A stretch of DNA of 33,403 nt from Hydromonas duriensis (GCF_004363775.1 NZ_SNZE01000021.1:1-33403); one strand, 5' to 3'; positions 16,349-26,242 are shown, counted from the first letter of the stretch. Notes: generated by a model not told the origin, from the letters alone. Numbers and translations: made by a program.

Positions 16349-16849
16349 ATGGTAATGAGAAAGCATATTGCTGTTGGTGACCCACCAACGACAGGTGGAG
16401 CCGTTTTGCCCTACGATGGAGCATCAAACAAGATGAACGGCAATCAGGTCGCCTTAATAGGGGGCAAAGTCAAATGTGAGGCCTGCGGGAAAATAGGCGT
16501 TATTGCTAAAGCAGGCGGTCCGAGAAGATGCGGCGCAGGCAATGGAAACGAAATGGCGTTAGAGGGTGATTTATGTATATGTGACTGTCACCCGCCGCCG
16601 CCCATAATGTCTGTCGTTTATCACACATCGTCATATGAAGACATGGCCACGGGCAATCCAGCTCCGATTTTAGACAGAAAATACAATCAGCATTTTCAAA
16701 TTGTGCATGAACAAACAGGTAAGCCATTAAAAAATCATGATTATCGTATTTTGCATAATGGTGAAATTATTGAGGGTACGACGGATGATAACGGCTTAAC
16801 CAAAATCATTCATTTTGATAGTGCAAGTAATATAGAAATTGAATATTAA
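16349..16849 (+). CDS. PAAR spike-tip protein with transthyretin-like C-terminal domain
   Basis: This 166-residue protein combines a PAAR-type domain (about 4-88) with a C-terminal extension (about 114-166). The first has KHIAVGDPPTTGGAVL at 5-20 and Cys residues 43, 46, 61, 76, 78 and 80, likely metal-binding. The second, beginning FQIVHEQTGKPLKNHDYRI and running through EGTTDDNGLTK, resembles the transthyretin-like carbohydrate/effector-binding fold found at the tails of VgrG and PAAR proteins. PAAR proteins sharpen the type VI spike and carry effectors. GAGG lies seven bases before ATG 16349; a second ATG at 16355 is possible. No other type VI genes are in the window, so this is an orphan cargo locus. 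The following gene is the likely cargo. Confidence 0.75.
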   Translation: MVMRKHIAVGDPPTTGGAVLPYDGASNKMNGNQVALIGGKVKCEACGKIGVIAKAGGPRRCGAGNGNEMALEGDLCICDCHPPPPIMSVVYHTSSYEDMATGNPAPILDRKYNQHFQIVHEQTGKPLKNHDYRILHNGEIIEGTTDDNGLTKIIHFDSASNIEIEY

Positions 16850-16859
16850 AGGGTGGATT

Positions 16860-17624
16860 ATGGGTGCGGGATTCGGAAATAAAACAACAGGTAACTTAAC
16901 TCCTGTAAGCGATAAAAATCCCATCATAGCTAAAACAAACACAGTAAGGTTATTGTTTAGTGGTGGGGCATTATCGGCAAGCGACAACTCGGCATTTTAT
17001 TTTGCAATGAAGAATGTAGAGCGTGATTATCAAAACGACGGGATTCCAGTCAAATCTTTTTATTTAACGAATGGTGCAAAAAGCCTTGTTGCTACGATAA
17101 ATTCACAAGCTAACTCAACAATCCAATCTTTAGATATTTTTTGTCACGGCGGGCCACCAGCGTTATTCATGATTTATGGCTCAAGTACAAGCAAGAGCAT
17201 TACCGAGGCTGAGCGAGATAAGTTAAATCTAAATGCCAGCCTTTATTCAGGGGCTTTCATACAAGGCGTATGGGCGTGGCATAAGCATGCGAATTTCGAT
17301 AACATCTCAAGCATCGATTTTAGTAAATTTACGAATAATGCTAAAATTGAAATTCATGGCTGCAATACTGCAAAAGGCTTGCTTGGGGCTGATTCAATTT
17401 GCGAAGACTTGTCTGAATACCTATATGAAGCAGGAAAAACTAAATCTATAGTCATTGGACACAACACAAAGGCAAACCCCAATATTAACGGCTCGAAAAC
17501 AACAATTCAAGAGCAAGATTATCGTTCTGGAGAGCGAATAGGTTATAACAATGGGAAAGCAGTATTAACGACTTATGTCACAGGTCGTATTTCGGCTCAA
17601 TCTATTAATAATGCTTTGAAGTAG
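16860..17624 (+). CDS. Putative type VI effector with caspase-like His/Cys motifs
   Basis: I do not recognise this 254-residue protein as a named family. Its motif layout resembles caspase-fold (clan CD) peptidases and the DUF4347/CHAT-like group: hydrophobic strand plus His at SLDIFCHGG (His96), and a second strand plus Cys at AKIEIHGCNTAKG (Cys168), followed by a helix. An early strand VRLLFSGG (29-36) would be the first strand of the fold. No signal peptide or membrane segment is seen. ATG 16860 follows AAAGGGTGG just after the PAAR stop; a TTG at 16839 overlaps that gene and is rejected. Position between a PAAR protein and a small membrane protein suggests a spike-loaded toxin. A hydrolase acting on another bond is the alternative. 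Confidence 0.5.
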   Translation: MGAGFGNKTTGNLTPVSDKNPIIAKTNTVRLLFSGGALSASDNSAFYFAMKNVERDYQNDGIPVKSFYLTNGAKSLVATINSQANSTIQSLDIFCHGGPPALFMIYGSSTSKSITEAERDKLNLNASLYSGAFIQGVWAWHKHANFDNISSIDFSKFTNNAKIEIHGCNTAKGLLGADSICEDLSEYLYEAGKTKSIVIGHNTKANPNINGSKTTIQEQDYRSGERIGYNNGKAVLTTYVTGRISAQSINNALK

Positions 17625-17632
17625 GTTGGCAA

Positions 17633-17956
17633 ATGCAATACATATACTCAATTCACCCGATTTTTATAATTGTAATCACAGGATTTTTTATTTTTGGTTT
17701 GGCTTTTATTATTAGCGGTCTATCAATTGGCAAGGTAAAGCGGCGATATTCTTTTTTTGGGTATTCTTGGTTAGTGTGGTTCTTGCTCCTCACTGCCGCC
17801 TATGCTCATTCAATACTTGTATTTGATAGTGTGGAGTTGCCAATCTCATTTTATCTTTTTGTGTCACTGATTTTTCCTCCAATATCGATTATTGCTAATT
17901 TATTCGGCTTAATATGGATTAAAAAACGCTTTTTCTCATCTGAACGCGAAAGATAG
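17633..17956 (+). CDS. Small three-helix membrane protein, candidate immunity protein
   Basis: This 107-residue protein has three predicted membrane helices (about 8-33, 43-64 and 69-95) with basic loops (KVKRR at 34-38, KKRFF at 97-101) and a charged tail. I recognise no family. It starts eight bases after the putative effector gene, which implies co-transcription. Small orphan membrane proteins directly after type VI effectors are often their immunity partners, acting at the inner membrane; that role is inferred from position. A cytosolic protease would more usually have a soluble immunity protein, so either the toxin acts at the membrane or periplasm, or this protein has another role. Confidence 0.5.
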   Translation: MQYIYSIHPIFIIVITGFFIFGLAFIISGLSIGKVKRRYSFFGYSWLVWFLLLTAAYAHSILVFDSVELPISFYLFVSLIFPPISIIANLFGLIWIKKRFFSSERER

Positions 17957-18020
17957 AATACAGAGTCAAGACTTAAAAATTACAGGCAAGGCATGAGTTT
18001 CGTAAAAAAGCTGTTTTTGC

Positions 18021-18115
18021 TCTCACTGCTCTTGGGAATGCTGTTCAGTATGCGTGTTATGGGTGTATTACAAGGTATACGGCGTAATGCCCTACGGTTA
18101 TTACGCCCTACGAGC
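18021..18115 (+). repeat. Right flanking repeat of the PAAR cassette, with hairpin
   Basis: It contains TCTCACTGCTCT (18021-18032), TGTTCA and ATTACGCCCTACGAGC (18100-18115), matching the left flank. It also has its own inverted repeat, GGCGTAAT (18081-18088) with ATTACGCC (18100-18107), and GCCCTACG twice (18089-18096, 18106-18113), a pattern like known extragenic palindromic repeats. Confidence 0.5.
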
Positions 18116-18121
18116 TAGCTG

Positions 18122-19420
18122 CTAGTTTTCTTGAGTGCTATCTGCATTGTTTTTCTCTATTGGCACCTCTTCTTGCGTTTTAGATTTTATGTCTTTTTGT
18201 TCATTTTTTTTATTTAGTAAATCTTTAACAAGCTCAGTCAAAGGTGTTCCATGAGTTTCTACATCCATTAATCTAATTGGTGACTCTTCGAGTCTAGATA
18301 AAGCTGCATTAAATAAACGTTCAGAAGTTTCATTATGAAATTGCTCAGCGACTCTGCTATAGCCTTCATAAGCGTTAGCAGATGCTGCTTTAAAGCTATA
18401 GTCCTGCTCAAGTTTGAAACGCTGCTTTATCTGTTTTGTTGCAACCCAACCAAGCCAGACGGGGCCTGATATCAAAAGTGCAGTTAAGGTCATTTGGACT
18501 AAAAGAATCGGCCAAGAAATATCGTTATGTGTCTCTATATAACTCGAAAGCTGTGGTGCACGCCAATAGCCTATAGCTAATACTCCAACTAAAGCAAGGG
18601 ATAATAATGCAGTCCAAGCTCGAATAGAACTTTTAAGTTTATTTGCATTGTCATGAAAGGCTTTTGCTAGAGAGACGGAGGTCGCTGATGCTAAGGTTTG
18701 TTCAGCCTTATTCAGTAATTCTTCTGCTTTTGTTTTGAGCTCGTCAGTATTAGCTTGATTATTGAGAATAATATCTGTCGATATAGTTGCAGTTTGTTCA
18801 GCAGTTTCTACATCCTTTAATAGTCTGTTTGCTTTTATTCTGGCTTCTTCTAGCTCTTTTAATACAATTGGCAGCTCAATTGCAGCATTATTTGCATCTT
18901 TTATTGTACTAATCTGTTCACTAAGGCTTTTTAAGTCTGGTGAAATTTGCTCAATTTCTGCATTTATTGAACGCAACTTCCTACGAATTGATTTAGGGAC
19001 CAATGTTTTTTCTGCATTTAAGTCACTCCAGCCTAGTAGCCAGTCTAACGAGTTTTCAATCCCAGAAAGAGTTAGCATAAAAGAATATACGGGATGAGGT
19101 ATGTACATTGATTGCGTTTGTGAGCCATGAGCTGGTTGTTTTGAAAAAATTTGTGGGACAACATGATCTTTCAAGCCATTCAATTGCTCTATTACTTCTT
19201 CAATTATTTCGACTTCTTCTTCAGTAAGAGTTTCTGTTTGTGTGTTTTTAATTTTTTTTGCTAGCAAGTCAGGTAGGTCGGATAGCTCACGGGAGTTCAA
19301 ATATGGCAAAGAGTCTCCATATCTTGGGTTTATAACGGGGAGCTCCTTTTCTGCCAGCTCATAAACTCTGTTGCTGATTGTGTTTAATAAAACGCATAAT
19401 GATGATAGTTTTTCATGCAT
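18122..19420 (-). CDS. Large coiled-coil membrane protein of unknown function
   Basis: I do not recognise this 432-residue protein. Residues 1-130 are helical and acidic. Residues about 145-265 look like a long coiled coil (many Glu, Lys, Ala and Leu in heptad-like order). Two membrane helices follow at about 270-286 and 303-326, separated by a short loop. A soluble segment KQIKQRFKLEQDYSFKAASA at 329-348 and on to about 390 looks conserved in character. The C-terminal 40 residues are charged and probably disordered. The start has a textbook AAGGAGG seven bases upstream, so it is well translated. It faces the PAAR cassette and is downstream of nothing obvious; valS, also leftward, starts far away. 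A role in defence or envelope stress is possible but unsupported. Confidence 0.7.
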   Translation of the reverse strand: MHEKLSSLCVLLNTISNRVYELAEKELPVINPRYGDSLPYLNSRELSDLPDLLAKKIKNTQTETLTEEEVEIIEEVIEQLNGLKDHVVPQIFSKQPAHGSQTQSMYIPHPVYSFMLTLSGIENSLDWLLGWSDLNAEKTLVPKSIRRKLRSINAEIEQISPDLKSLSEQISTIKDANNAAIELPIVLKELEEARIKANRLLKDVETAEQTATISTDIILNNQANTDELKTKAEELLNKAEQTLASATSVSLAKAFHDNANKLKSSIRAWTALLSLALVGVLAIGYWRAPQLSSYIETHNDISWPILLVQMTLTALLISGPVWLGWVATKQIKQRFKLEQDYSFKAASANAYEGYSRVAEQFHNETSERLFNAALSRLEESPIRLMDVETHGTPLTELVKDLLNKKNEQKDIKSKTQEEVPIEKNNADSTQEN

Positions 19421-19546
19421 ACAACCTCCTTATACTTAAAAATTTAATTGTCAAAGTGACTTGCAAGCATTAGTTGTTATGAATATTTTTGTCTACTGCT
19501 GCATCTTTCTCAAATATTCAATGCCTCCAATAAAAGTTATCTGCCA

Positions 19547-22414
19547 TTACGCACTCACCAACGCCCCCAACTGCCCCTCCAACTTCTCCATCGTCGCTTG
19601 AAATTCCGCCAAACGTGCTTTTTCCTGTTCCACCACAGCCGCGGGTGCTTTGGCGACGAAGGCTTCGTTGCCGAGTTTGCCGTTGGCTTTGGCGATTTCG
19701 CCTTTTAGGCGGGCGATTTCTTTGCTGAGGCGTTCTTTTTCGGCGGCGACGTCGATTTCGACTTTGAGCATCATTTCGATGGTGCCGACCACTTGCACGG
19801 GTGCGCCTGCGGCGGTGGGCAGTTGTTCGGCGACGGTGACTTCAGAGAGTTTCGCCAAGGTTTTGAGGTAGGGCGCGAAAGCCGTTAATTTGTCGTGCTC
19901 GGCGGCGGGGGCGGCGATGAACAGGGGAGCTTTTTGCGCGGGGGAGAGGTTCATCTCGCCGCGTAGGTTGCGGCATGATTCCACCAGCCCTTGCAGTTCG
20001 TGCATCCATGCGTCGGCGGCGGGGTTGATTTTGCTCGCGTCGCTTTGCGGGTAGCTTGCCAGCATGATGGTGTCGGTTTTTTTCATGCCTGCGAGTGGGG
20101 CGACGGTTTGCCACAGTTCTTCGGTGATGTACGGCATGATGGGGTGAATCAGGCGCAACATGGTTTCGAGCACGCGAATCAATGTGCGACGCGTGGCGCG
20201 GGCTTGCGCGGGTGTGCCGTTTTGCAGGCTGACTTTCGCCAACTCAACGTACCAGTCGCAGTAGTGATTCCAGACGAAGTGATAAATGTGTTGTGCGATG
20301 AGGTCGAGGCGGAACTCGGGGAATTGCTTGTTGATTTCAGCTTCTACGCGTTGCAATTCGTTGATAATCCAGTGGTCTACGGCTGAGTAGTCGAGTTCTG
20401 CGCCGTCGTCGATGCCGCAGTCTTGCCCTTCGCAGTTCATGAGGACGAAGCGCGTCGCATTCCACAATTTGTTGCAGAAGTTGCGGTAGCCTTCGCAACG
20501 CTTCGAATCGAAGTTAATGCTGCGGCCTTGGGTGGCGAGCGAGGCGAAGGTGAAGCGCAGCGCGTCGGTGCCGTAGGCGGGGATGCCGCTGGGGAATTCT
20601 TTTTCGGTGGCTTTACGCACGGCGGGTGCGGTTTCTGGGCGGCGCAGGCCTGTGACGCGCTTGTCGAGCAATGGCGCGAGTTCGATGCCGTCGATGAGGT
20701 CAACGGGGTCGAGCACGTTGCCTTCGGACTTGCTCATTTTTTTGCCTTCGGCGTCACGAATCAAGCCGTGCACGTAGACAGACTTGAACGGCACTTTGCC
20801 GTTGCCGTCGGCATCTTTGATAAAGTATTTGGTCATCATGACCATGCGGGCGACCCAGAAGAAAATGATGTCGTAACCCGTGACCAATACCGATGAGGGC
20901 AAAAAGTGGTTCAAGTCGGGCGTGTTGTTCGGCCAGCCGAGTGAGGAGAAAGGTACGAGCGCGGACGAGAACCATGTGTCGAGTACGTCATCTTCGCGGC
21001 GCAATGCGCCTGTGTAGCCCGCGGCTTGGGCTTTTTCAGTGGCGGCGGCTTCGTCGCGAGCGACGAAGACTTGACCGTCATCGGCGTACCACGCGGGGAT
21101 TTGATGCCCCCACCAGAGTTGGCGACTGATGCACCAGTCTTGGATGTTGTTCAGCCATTGGTTGTAGGTGCTGTTCCAGTTTTCAGGAATCAAGCGAATT
21201 TCACCATCGTTGACGGCTTTGAGCGCGGGTTGGACGATGGCGGCTTGCCCTTTGTCTGTCGTCAAGTCCATGAACCATTGGTCGGTCAACATCGGTTCGA
21301 TGACCGTGCCTGTGCGCTCGGATTTCGGTTGCATGAGTTTATGCGGTGCGACTTTAACCAGTAAGCCTTGTGCATCAAGATCGGCAACAATTTGCTTGCG
21401 CGCGGCGAATCTATCCATGCCTTGATACGCGGCGGGCGCGTTGCTGTTGATGGTTGCGTCCAAGTTCATGATGCTCATGAATTCGAGGTTGTGGCGTTTG
21501 CCGACGGCGTAATCGTTAAAGTCGTGCGCGGGCGTGATTTTTAATGCACCCGTGCCAAAGGCAGGGTCGGCGTGCTCATCGGCGATGATGGGAATGGCGC
21601 GGTTACACAAAGGCAATTCGACCGTGTGGCCAATCAGATGCTGGTAGCGCACGTCGTCGGGATGGACGCACAACGCCATGTCGCCGAGCAGTGTCTCGGG
21701 GCGGGTGGTGGCGATGGTGATGCCCGCGAGCGTTTCGCTGTGCCCGTCTTTGTCGGTGATGGTTTGCGCACCATTGGTGAATGGATAGGTGATGTGCCAC
21801 ATGTGCCCATCGAGCTCGACCGATTCAACCTCAAGGTCAGACACCGCTGTACCGAGAATCGGATCCCAGTTGACTAAACGCTTACCACGATAAATAAGAC
21901 CATCTTCGTACAAACGCACAAACGCTTCATTGACGGCGTTGGACATCTTGTCATCCATGGTGAAATATTCACGCGACCAGTCGATGGATGAACCCATGCG
22001 GCGGATTTGTTGGCTGATGGTGTTGCCTGATTGTTCTTTCCATTCCCACACTTTTTCGGTGAATTTTTCACGACCCAAGTCAAAGCGGCTGACGTTATTC
22101 GCCGCCAGTTGACGTTCAACCACGATTTGTGTGGCGATGCCTGCGTGGTCGGTGCCAGGAACCCAAGCCGTGTTTTTGCCCGACATGCGGGCGTGGCGGG
22201 CGCATGCGTCCATGACGGTTTGATTAAACGCGTGCCCCATGTGCAGCGTGCCTGTCACGTTCGGCGGTGGTAAAAAAATGGTGTAAGCCTCTTGGCTCGT
22301 GTCCACATCGGCATGCGCGTATTGTTGGTTTTCCCACAGCTCGCGCCAGTTTTTTTCTAAAGTGGCGGGTTCAAATGATTTGGCTAATGCGTCTAATTTA
22401 GGTGTTTGGCTCAT
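19547..22414 (-). CDS. valS: Valyl-tRNA synthetase
   Basis: This 955-residue class I synthetase charges tRNA-Val. The HIGH motif is HMGH at 58-61 within [18 protein letters not shown], and KMSKS is at 559-563 in [14 protein letters not shown]. The CP1 editing domain, which removes mischarged threonine, contains [10 protein letters not shown] near 236-245. The anticodon-binding domain contains the '[13 protein letters not shown]' region, and the C-terminal 70 residues form the coiled coil seen in this enzyme ([18 protein letters not shown]). Length is normal. The ATG has only a weak ribosome-binding site. It is divergent from apaH across 270 bases. Confidence 0.98.
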   Translation of the reverse strand: MSQTPKLDALAKSFEPATLEKNWRELWENQQYAHADVDTSQEAYTIFLPPPNVTGTLHMGHAFNQTVMDACARHARMSGKNTAWVPGTDHAGIATQIVVERQLAANNVSRFDLGREKFTEKVWEWKEQSGNTISQQIRRMGSSIDWSREYFTMDDKMSNAVNEAFVRLYEDGLIYRGKRLVNWDPILGTAVSDLEVESVELDGHMWHITYPFTNGAQTITDKDGHSETLAGITIATTRPETLLGDMALCVHPDDVRYQHLIGHTVELPLCNRAIPIIADEHADPAFGTGALKITPAHDFNDYAVGKRHNLEFMSIMNLDATINSNAPAAYQGMDRFAARKQIVADLDAQGLLVKVAPHKLMQPKSERTGTVIEPMLTDQWFMDLTTDKGQAAIVQPALKAVNDGEIRLIPENWNSTYNQWLNNIQDWCISRQLWWGHQIPAWYADDGQVFVARDEAAATEKAQAAGYTGALRREDDVLDTWFSSALVPFSSLGWPNNTPDLNHFLPSSVLVTGYDIIFFWVARMVMMTKYFIKDADGNGKVPFKSVYVHGLIRDAEGKKMSKSEGNVLDPVDLIDGIELAPLLDKRVTGLRRPETAPAVRKATEKEFPSGIPAYGTDALRFTFASLATQGRSINFDSKRCEGYRNFCNKLWNATRFVLMNCEGQDCGIDDGAELDYSAVDHWIINELQRVEAEINKQFPEFRLDLIAQHIYHFVWNHYCDWYVELAKVSLQNGTPAQARATRRTLIRVLETMLRLIHPIMPYITEELWQTVAPLAGMKKTDTIMLASYPQSDASKINPAADAWMHELQGLVESCRNLRGEMNLSPAQKAPLFIAAPAAEHDKLTAFAPYLKTLAKLSEVTVAEQLPTAAGAPVQVVGTIEMMLKVEIDVAAEKERLSKEIARLKGEIAKANGKLGNEAFVAKAPAAVVEQEKARLAEFQATMEKLEGQLGALVSA

Positions 22415-22684
22415 GATGGTTTGCTTTGCTCAATATAAAAATGCGCGCCGAAAATATGCGCGTCAGAATGGGCGTTATTATATATGATTCGTTGACGGCA
22501 TCCTCAAACTTTCGTTGGCTCGTGATGGCGAATGCTCGGGGTGCGTGGCATAATCGACGACGGTTGACGCGGCTTTTATTATGAGCTGCGTTTTTGAGGC
22601 CGATTGACAACGATAGAGGTCAATTTAGGTCGATGCCTTTTATTTTTATTCGAATTAAGTTTATTAAGTTTAAGTTCAACACAT

Positions 22685-23494
22685 ATGACGACTGCACAAA
22701 CCCGTAAAAATTTTTATGTCATTGGCGATGTCCAAGGCTGCGCCAATGCTTTAAGGCGGATGATTAAAAAAATTCCAGAATCCGCTGACATTTGGTTTTG
22801 TGGTGATTTAATCAATCGCGGTTCGGATTCGTTGGGCGTGTTGAGGCAAATCAGAGCGTTGGGCGCGCGCGCGCGAGTGGTGTTGGGCAATCATGACATT
22901 CACTTGCTGGCGGTTGCTGCGGGTGCGCGGACTTTGAACAAATCGGATACTTTGGATGCGCTCTTGGCAGCCCCTGATTTAGAGGAGTGGCTCAACTGGT
23001 TGCGCTTTATGCCGTTGGTGCATTATGAATACGGCGTGCTGATGGTGCATGCGGGCGTGTTGCCCTCATGGACGTTGGCGCAGACCTTGAGTTACGCCCA
23101 CGAATTAGAAGCGGTGTTGCGCTCGGATGATTATAAACAACGCCTAAAGTCGATTTTTGGTAACGAACCGAACCGCTGGTCGGATAAGCTTAAAGGCGAT
23201 GAGCGTTTACGGGTGATTACCAATGCGTTGACGCGACTGCGCGTGTGCGATGCCAAAGGTGGGATTGAGTTCAAGTTTAAAGGTGAAATACACAACATTC
23301 CCGCCAATCTGCGGCCGTGGTTTGCGATGCCTCAGCGCAAGACCGCGGATACGCCGATTTTCTTTGGGCATTGGTCCGCTTTAGGCTTGCATCGTTCTCA
23401 CAACACCATTTGTTTGGATACAGGGTGTGTATGGGGGCGACATCTCACGGCGTATCATTATCCGAGTGGTGAGATTTTAGCGACAGCCGAATGA
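22685..23494 (+). CDS. apaH: Symmetrical bis(5'-nucleosyl)-tetraphosphatase
   Basis: This 269-residue metallophosphatase hydrolyses Ap4A to two ADP and also removes NpnN caps from RNA. The phosphoesterase motifs are GDVQGC at 14-19, GDLINRGSDS at 40-49, GNHDIHLLAVAAG at 68-80, a later MVHAGVLPSW and the C-terminal LDTGCVWGRHLTAYHY. E. coli ApaH is 280 residues. The ATG at 22685 was chosen because the family begins a few residues before the YVIGDVQGC strand; an in-frame TTG at 22604 would add 27 unlike residues. No strong ribosome-binding site precedes either. It lies upstream of clpB, which has its own heat-shock promoter. Confidence 0.93.
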   Translation: MTTAQTRKNFYVIGDVQGCANALRRMIKKIPESADIWFCGDLINRGSDSLGVLRQIRALGARARVVLGNHDIHLLAVAAGARTLNKSDTLDALLAAPDLEEWLNWLRFMPLVHYEYGVLMVHAGVLPSWTLAQTLSYAHELEAVLRSDDYKQRLKSIFGNEPNRWSDKLKGDERLRVITNALTRLRVCDAKGGIEFKFKGEIHNIPANLRPWFAMPQRKTADTPIFFGHWSALGLHRSHNTICLDTGCVWGRHLTAYHYPSGEILATAE

Positions 23495-23509
23495 GTTTTT
23501 GCCTGTTCG

Positions 23510-23538
23510 CTTGAAAATGCATCACAGTGTCCCCAAAT
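23510..23538 (+). promoter_or_regulatory. Sigma-32 heat-shock promoter of clpB
   Basis: CTTGAAA at 23510-23516, a 14-base spacer and CCCCAAAT at 23531-23538 match the sigma-32 consensus (CTTGAAA, 13-17 bases, CCCCATNT) in all but one defined base. It lies 38 bases before the clpB start. Confidence 0.85.
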
Positions 23539-23576
23539 AAAAATTAACATGATGTGACACTTCAAGGAGGTCAAAA

Positions 23577-26162
23577 ATGAATTTTGAACAATTTACCAGC
23601 AGTTTTCAAACCGCGCTGCAAAATGCCCAAAGCCTTGCGCAGGAGCAAGGCCAGTCGAGCATCGATGTGGCGCATGTGCTTGCGGCCATGATGGCTGATG
23701 TCGATGGTGGTTTGCCCGCGCTGTTGCGCTATACAGGGGTTGACTTGGCTCGAGTGAAAGCCCTGATTAACCAGGCTGTGGACGATTTGCCCAAAGTGGC
23801 GACACACACCAGCGCACCCATGCTCTCGAGCGAGCTGGTCGGCCTGTTGCAACGCGCAGAAAAACACGCCAAGCAGTACGGTGATAGCTATGTCGCGTCC
23901 GAGATGTGTTTGGTCGCTTTGTTAGACAGCGACAGTCGCAGCCCGCTCAAAAAGCAATTCAACGCCATGGGCTTGAACGAAAAAACGCTAATGGCGGCGA
24001 TAGAATCAATACGCAAAGGAAAAAACGTGGACAACCCAAATGCTGAAGGGCAACGCGAGGCTCTTAAAAAATACACCTTGGACTTAACCGAGCGCGCCCG
24101 CAGTGGCAAGCTCGACCCTGTGATTGGGCGCGACGATGAAATTCGCCGCACGATTCAGATTTTGCAACGCCGTTCAAAGAACAACCCCGTGCTCATCGGT
24201 GAGCCGGGCGTGGGTAAAACCGCGATTGTGGAAGGCTTGGCGCAGCGCATCGTGAATGGTGAAGTGCCTGATAGTTTGAAAGACAAGCGCATCTTGGTGC
24301 TTGATATGGCGGCTTTGTTGGCGGGGGCGAAATACCGTGGCGATTTTGAAGAGCGTCTCAAAGCCGTGCTCAACGAAGTTGAGCAAGATGCGGGGCAAAC
24401 CATCATGTTTATTGATGAAATTCACACCATGGTCGGCGCAGGTAAAGCAGAAGGCTCGATTGATGCGGGCAATATGCTCAAGCCCGCGCTCGCGCGTGGC
24501 GACTTGCATTGCATCGGCGCAACCACATTGAACGAGTATCGCGGCTCACTGGAAAAAGACGCCGCTTTGGAACGCCGTTTTCAAAAAGTGCTGGTCGAAG
24601 AACCGAGCGTCGAATCAACCATTGCGATTTTGCGTGGCTTGCAAGAAAAATATGAAGTGCATCATGGTGTCGACATCACCGACCCCGCGATTGTCGCGGC
24701 GGCGACCTTGTCCCATCGTTACATCACCGACCGTTTCTTGCCCGATAAAGCGATTGATTTAATTGATGAAGCGGCGGCGCGTATCAAAATTGAAATTGAT
24801 TCTAAGCCTGAATTACTTGATAAACTTGAACGCCGCTTGATTCAGTTAAAAATTGAGCGCGAAGCCTTGATTCGAGAAACCGACGAAGCCTCGCGTGAGC
24901 GATTGGACTTGCTTGAGCAAGAAATGAAGGCGTTGGAAAAAGAACTCGCCGATTTGGACGAAGAATGGCGGCGCGAAAAAGCCCAAGCCCAAGGTTCAGC
25001 GCAAATCAAAGAAAAAATTGATGCCTTGCGCGGGGACATGGTCGAATTGCAACGCCAAGGTAAACTCGATAAAGTCGCGGAAATTCAGTACGGTCAACTG
25101 CCTGAATTGGAGCGGCAACTGAAAGAAACCGAGCACGCCGAAAAAGAAGATGTCAAAGCCAAACCTCGTTTGCTCAAAACTCAAGTGGGCGTTGAAGAAA
25201 TTGCCGAGGTTGTCAGCCGCTCGACAGGGATTCCTGTATCCAAAATGTTGCAGGGCGAGCGTGAAAAACTCTTGTCCATTGCCACGCATTTGCATGAGCG
25301 TGTGGTCGGGCAAAACGAGGCCGTTGATAGCGTCGCCGATGTGATTATGCGCTCGCGCGCGGGCTTGGCGGATCCGAATAAACCTTACGGTTCGTTCTTG
25401 TTCCTTGGCCCAACGGGGGTGGGTAAAACAGAGTTGTGCAAAGCGTTGGCGCAGTTTTTGTTTGATTCCGAAGACCATTTGATTCGGATTGATATGTCTG
25501 AATACATGGAAAAACACTCAGTTGCCCGCTTGATTGGTGCGCCTCCAGGTTATGTGGGCTATGAGTCTGGCGGCTATTTGACCGAACAAGTACGCCGCAA
25601 ACCATACAGCGTGATTTTATTTGATGAGGTCGAAAAAGCCCATCCTGATGTGTTTAATGTGCTGTTACAAGCCTTGGATGATGGTCGCATGACCGATGGA
25701 CAAGGCCGCACGATTGATTTTAAAAACACCGTAATGGTGATGACTTCGAATTTAGGTTCGCAAGAAATTTCACGCCTATCGGGTTCTAGCAGCGACGTGA
25801 TTCAAACCGCCGTGATGAACGAGGTCAAACAATACTTCCGCCCAGAGTTCATCAATCGAATCGATGAGGTGGTTGTTTTCCATCACTTGACCGCTGCCAA
25901 CATCCAAGGCATTGCAAAAATTCAACTGCAACGTCTGGCCGCTCGATTACTCGAGCAAGACTTGACCTTGAACGTGACGCCCGCTGCGGTGGCGGCCATT
26001 GCTGAAGCGGGATTCGATGCCGCTTATGGCGCACGACCTTTAAAACGCGCCATCAGCCAAAACATCGAAAATCCTTTGGCTCGAGAGATTTTGGCAGGCC
26101 ATTATTTACCAAAATCGGTCGTGACGGTGGACTATGGTGCAGATGGTTTTGTTTTTGTGTAA
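23577..26162 (+). CDS. clpB: ClpB disaggregase chaperone
   Basis: This 861-residue Hsp100 AAA+ chaperone threads aggregated proteins through its hexameric pore, working with DnaK. The N-terminal double Clp-N domain covers about 1-145. The first ATPase has Walker A GEPGVGKT at 208-215 and Walker B IMFIDE at 276-281. The middle coiled-coil domain (about 400-525) is present, which separates ClpB from ClpA. The second ATPase has Walker A GPTGVGKT at 611-618. The start has AAGGAGG upstream at a good spacing. Control by sigma-32 is strongly suggested by the promoter at 23510-23538. The gene stands alone. Confidence 0.98.
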   Translation: MNFEQFTSSFQTALQNAQSLAQEQGQSSIDVAHVLAAMMADVDGGLPALLRYTGVDLARVKALINQAVDDLPKVATHTSAPMLSSELVGLLQRAEKHAKQYGDSYVASEMCLVALLDSDSRSPLKKQFNAMGLNEKTLMAAIESIRKGKNVDNPNAEGQREALKKYTLDLTERARSGKLDPVIGRDDEIRRTIQILQRRSKNNPVLIGEPGVGKTAIVEGLAQRIVNGEVPDSLKDKRILVLDMAALLAGAKYRGDFEERLKAVLNEVEQDAGQTIMFIDEIHTMVGAGKAEGSIDAGNMLKPALARGDLHCIGATTLNEYRGSLEKDAALERRFQKVLVEEPSVESTIAILRGLQEKYEVHHGVDITDPAIVAAATLSHRYITDRFLPDKAIDLIDEAAARIKIEIDSKPELLDKLERRLIQLKIEREALIRETDEASRERLDLLEQEMKALEKELADLDEEWRREKAQAQGSAQIKEKIDALRGDMVELQRQGKLDKVAEIQYGQLPELERQLKETEHAEKEDVKAKPRLLKTQVGVEEIAEVVSRSTGIPVSKMLQGEREKLLSIATHLHERVVGQNEAVDSVADVIMRSRAGLADPNKPYGSFLFLGPTGVGKTELCKALAQFLFDSEDHLIRIDMSEYMEKHSVARLIGAPPGYVGYESGGYLTEQVRRKPYSVILFDEVEKAHPDVFNVLLQALDDGRMTDGQGRTIDFKNTVMVMTSNLGSQEISRLSGSSSDVIQTAVMNEVKQYFRPEFINRIDEVVVFHHLTAANIQGIAKIQLQRLAARLLEQDLTLNVTPAAVAAIAEAGFDAAYGARPLKRAISQNIENPLAREILAGHYLPKSVVTVDYGADGFVFV

Positions 26163-26212
26163 GTTTTGATACGGAACATCACAGAACACACGGAACAAAC
26201 AGGCTGAATTAC

Positions 26213-26242
26213 AAAGCCGCTCGGTGCAAGCCGAGGGGCTTT
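26213..26242 (+). terminator. Hairpin after clpB, probable terminator
   Basis: Twelve-base arms at 26213-26224 and 26231-26242 pair with one mismatch around TGCAAG. The T tract after it is short, so efficiency is uncertain. Confidence 0.5.

Noticed and set aside
16089-16355. Rightward 88-codon frame before the PAAR gene
   Set aside because: It overlaps the 35-residue PAAR-like frame, which has a recognisable motif and a better ribosome-binding site.
17993-18118. 41-codon frame starting with a hydrophobic segment
   Set aside because: It ends inside the palindromic repeat and corresponds to the flanking repeat; the left copy of that repeat is not open in the same register.
19650-22273. Many open frames antisense to valS
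   Set aside because: They follow from the GC-biased third positions of valS; none has a ribosome-binding site or family similarity.
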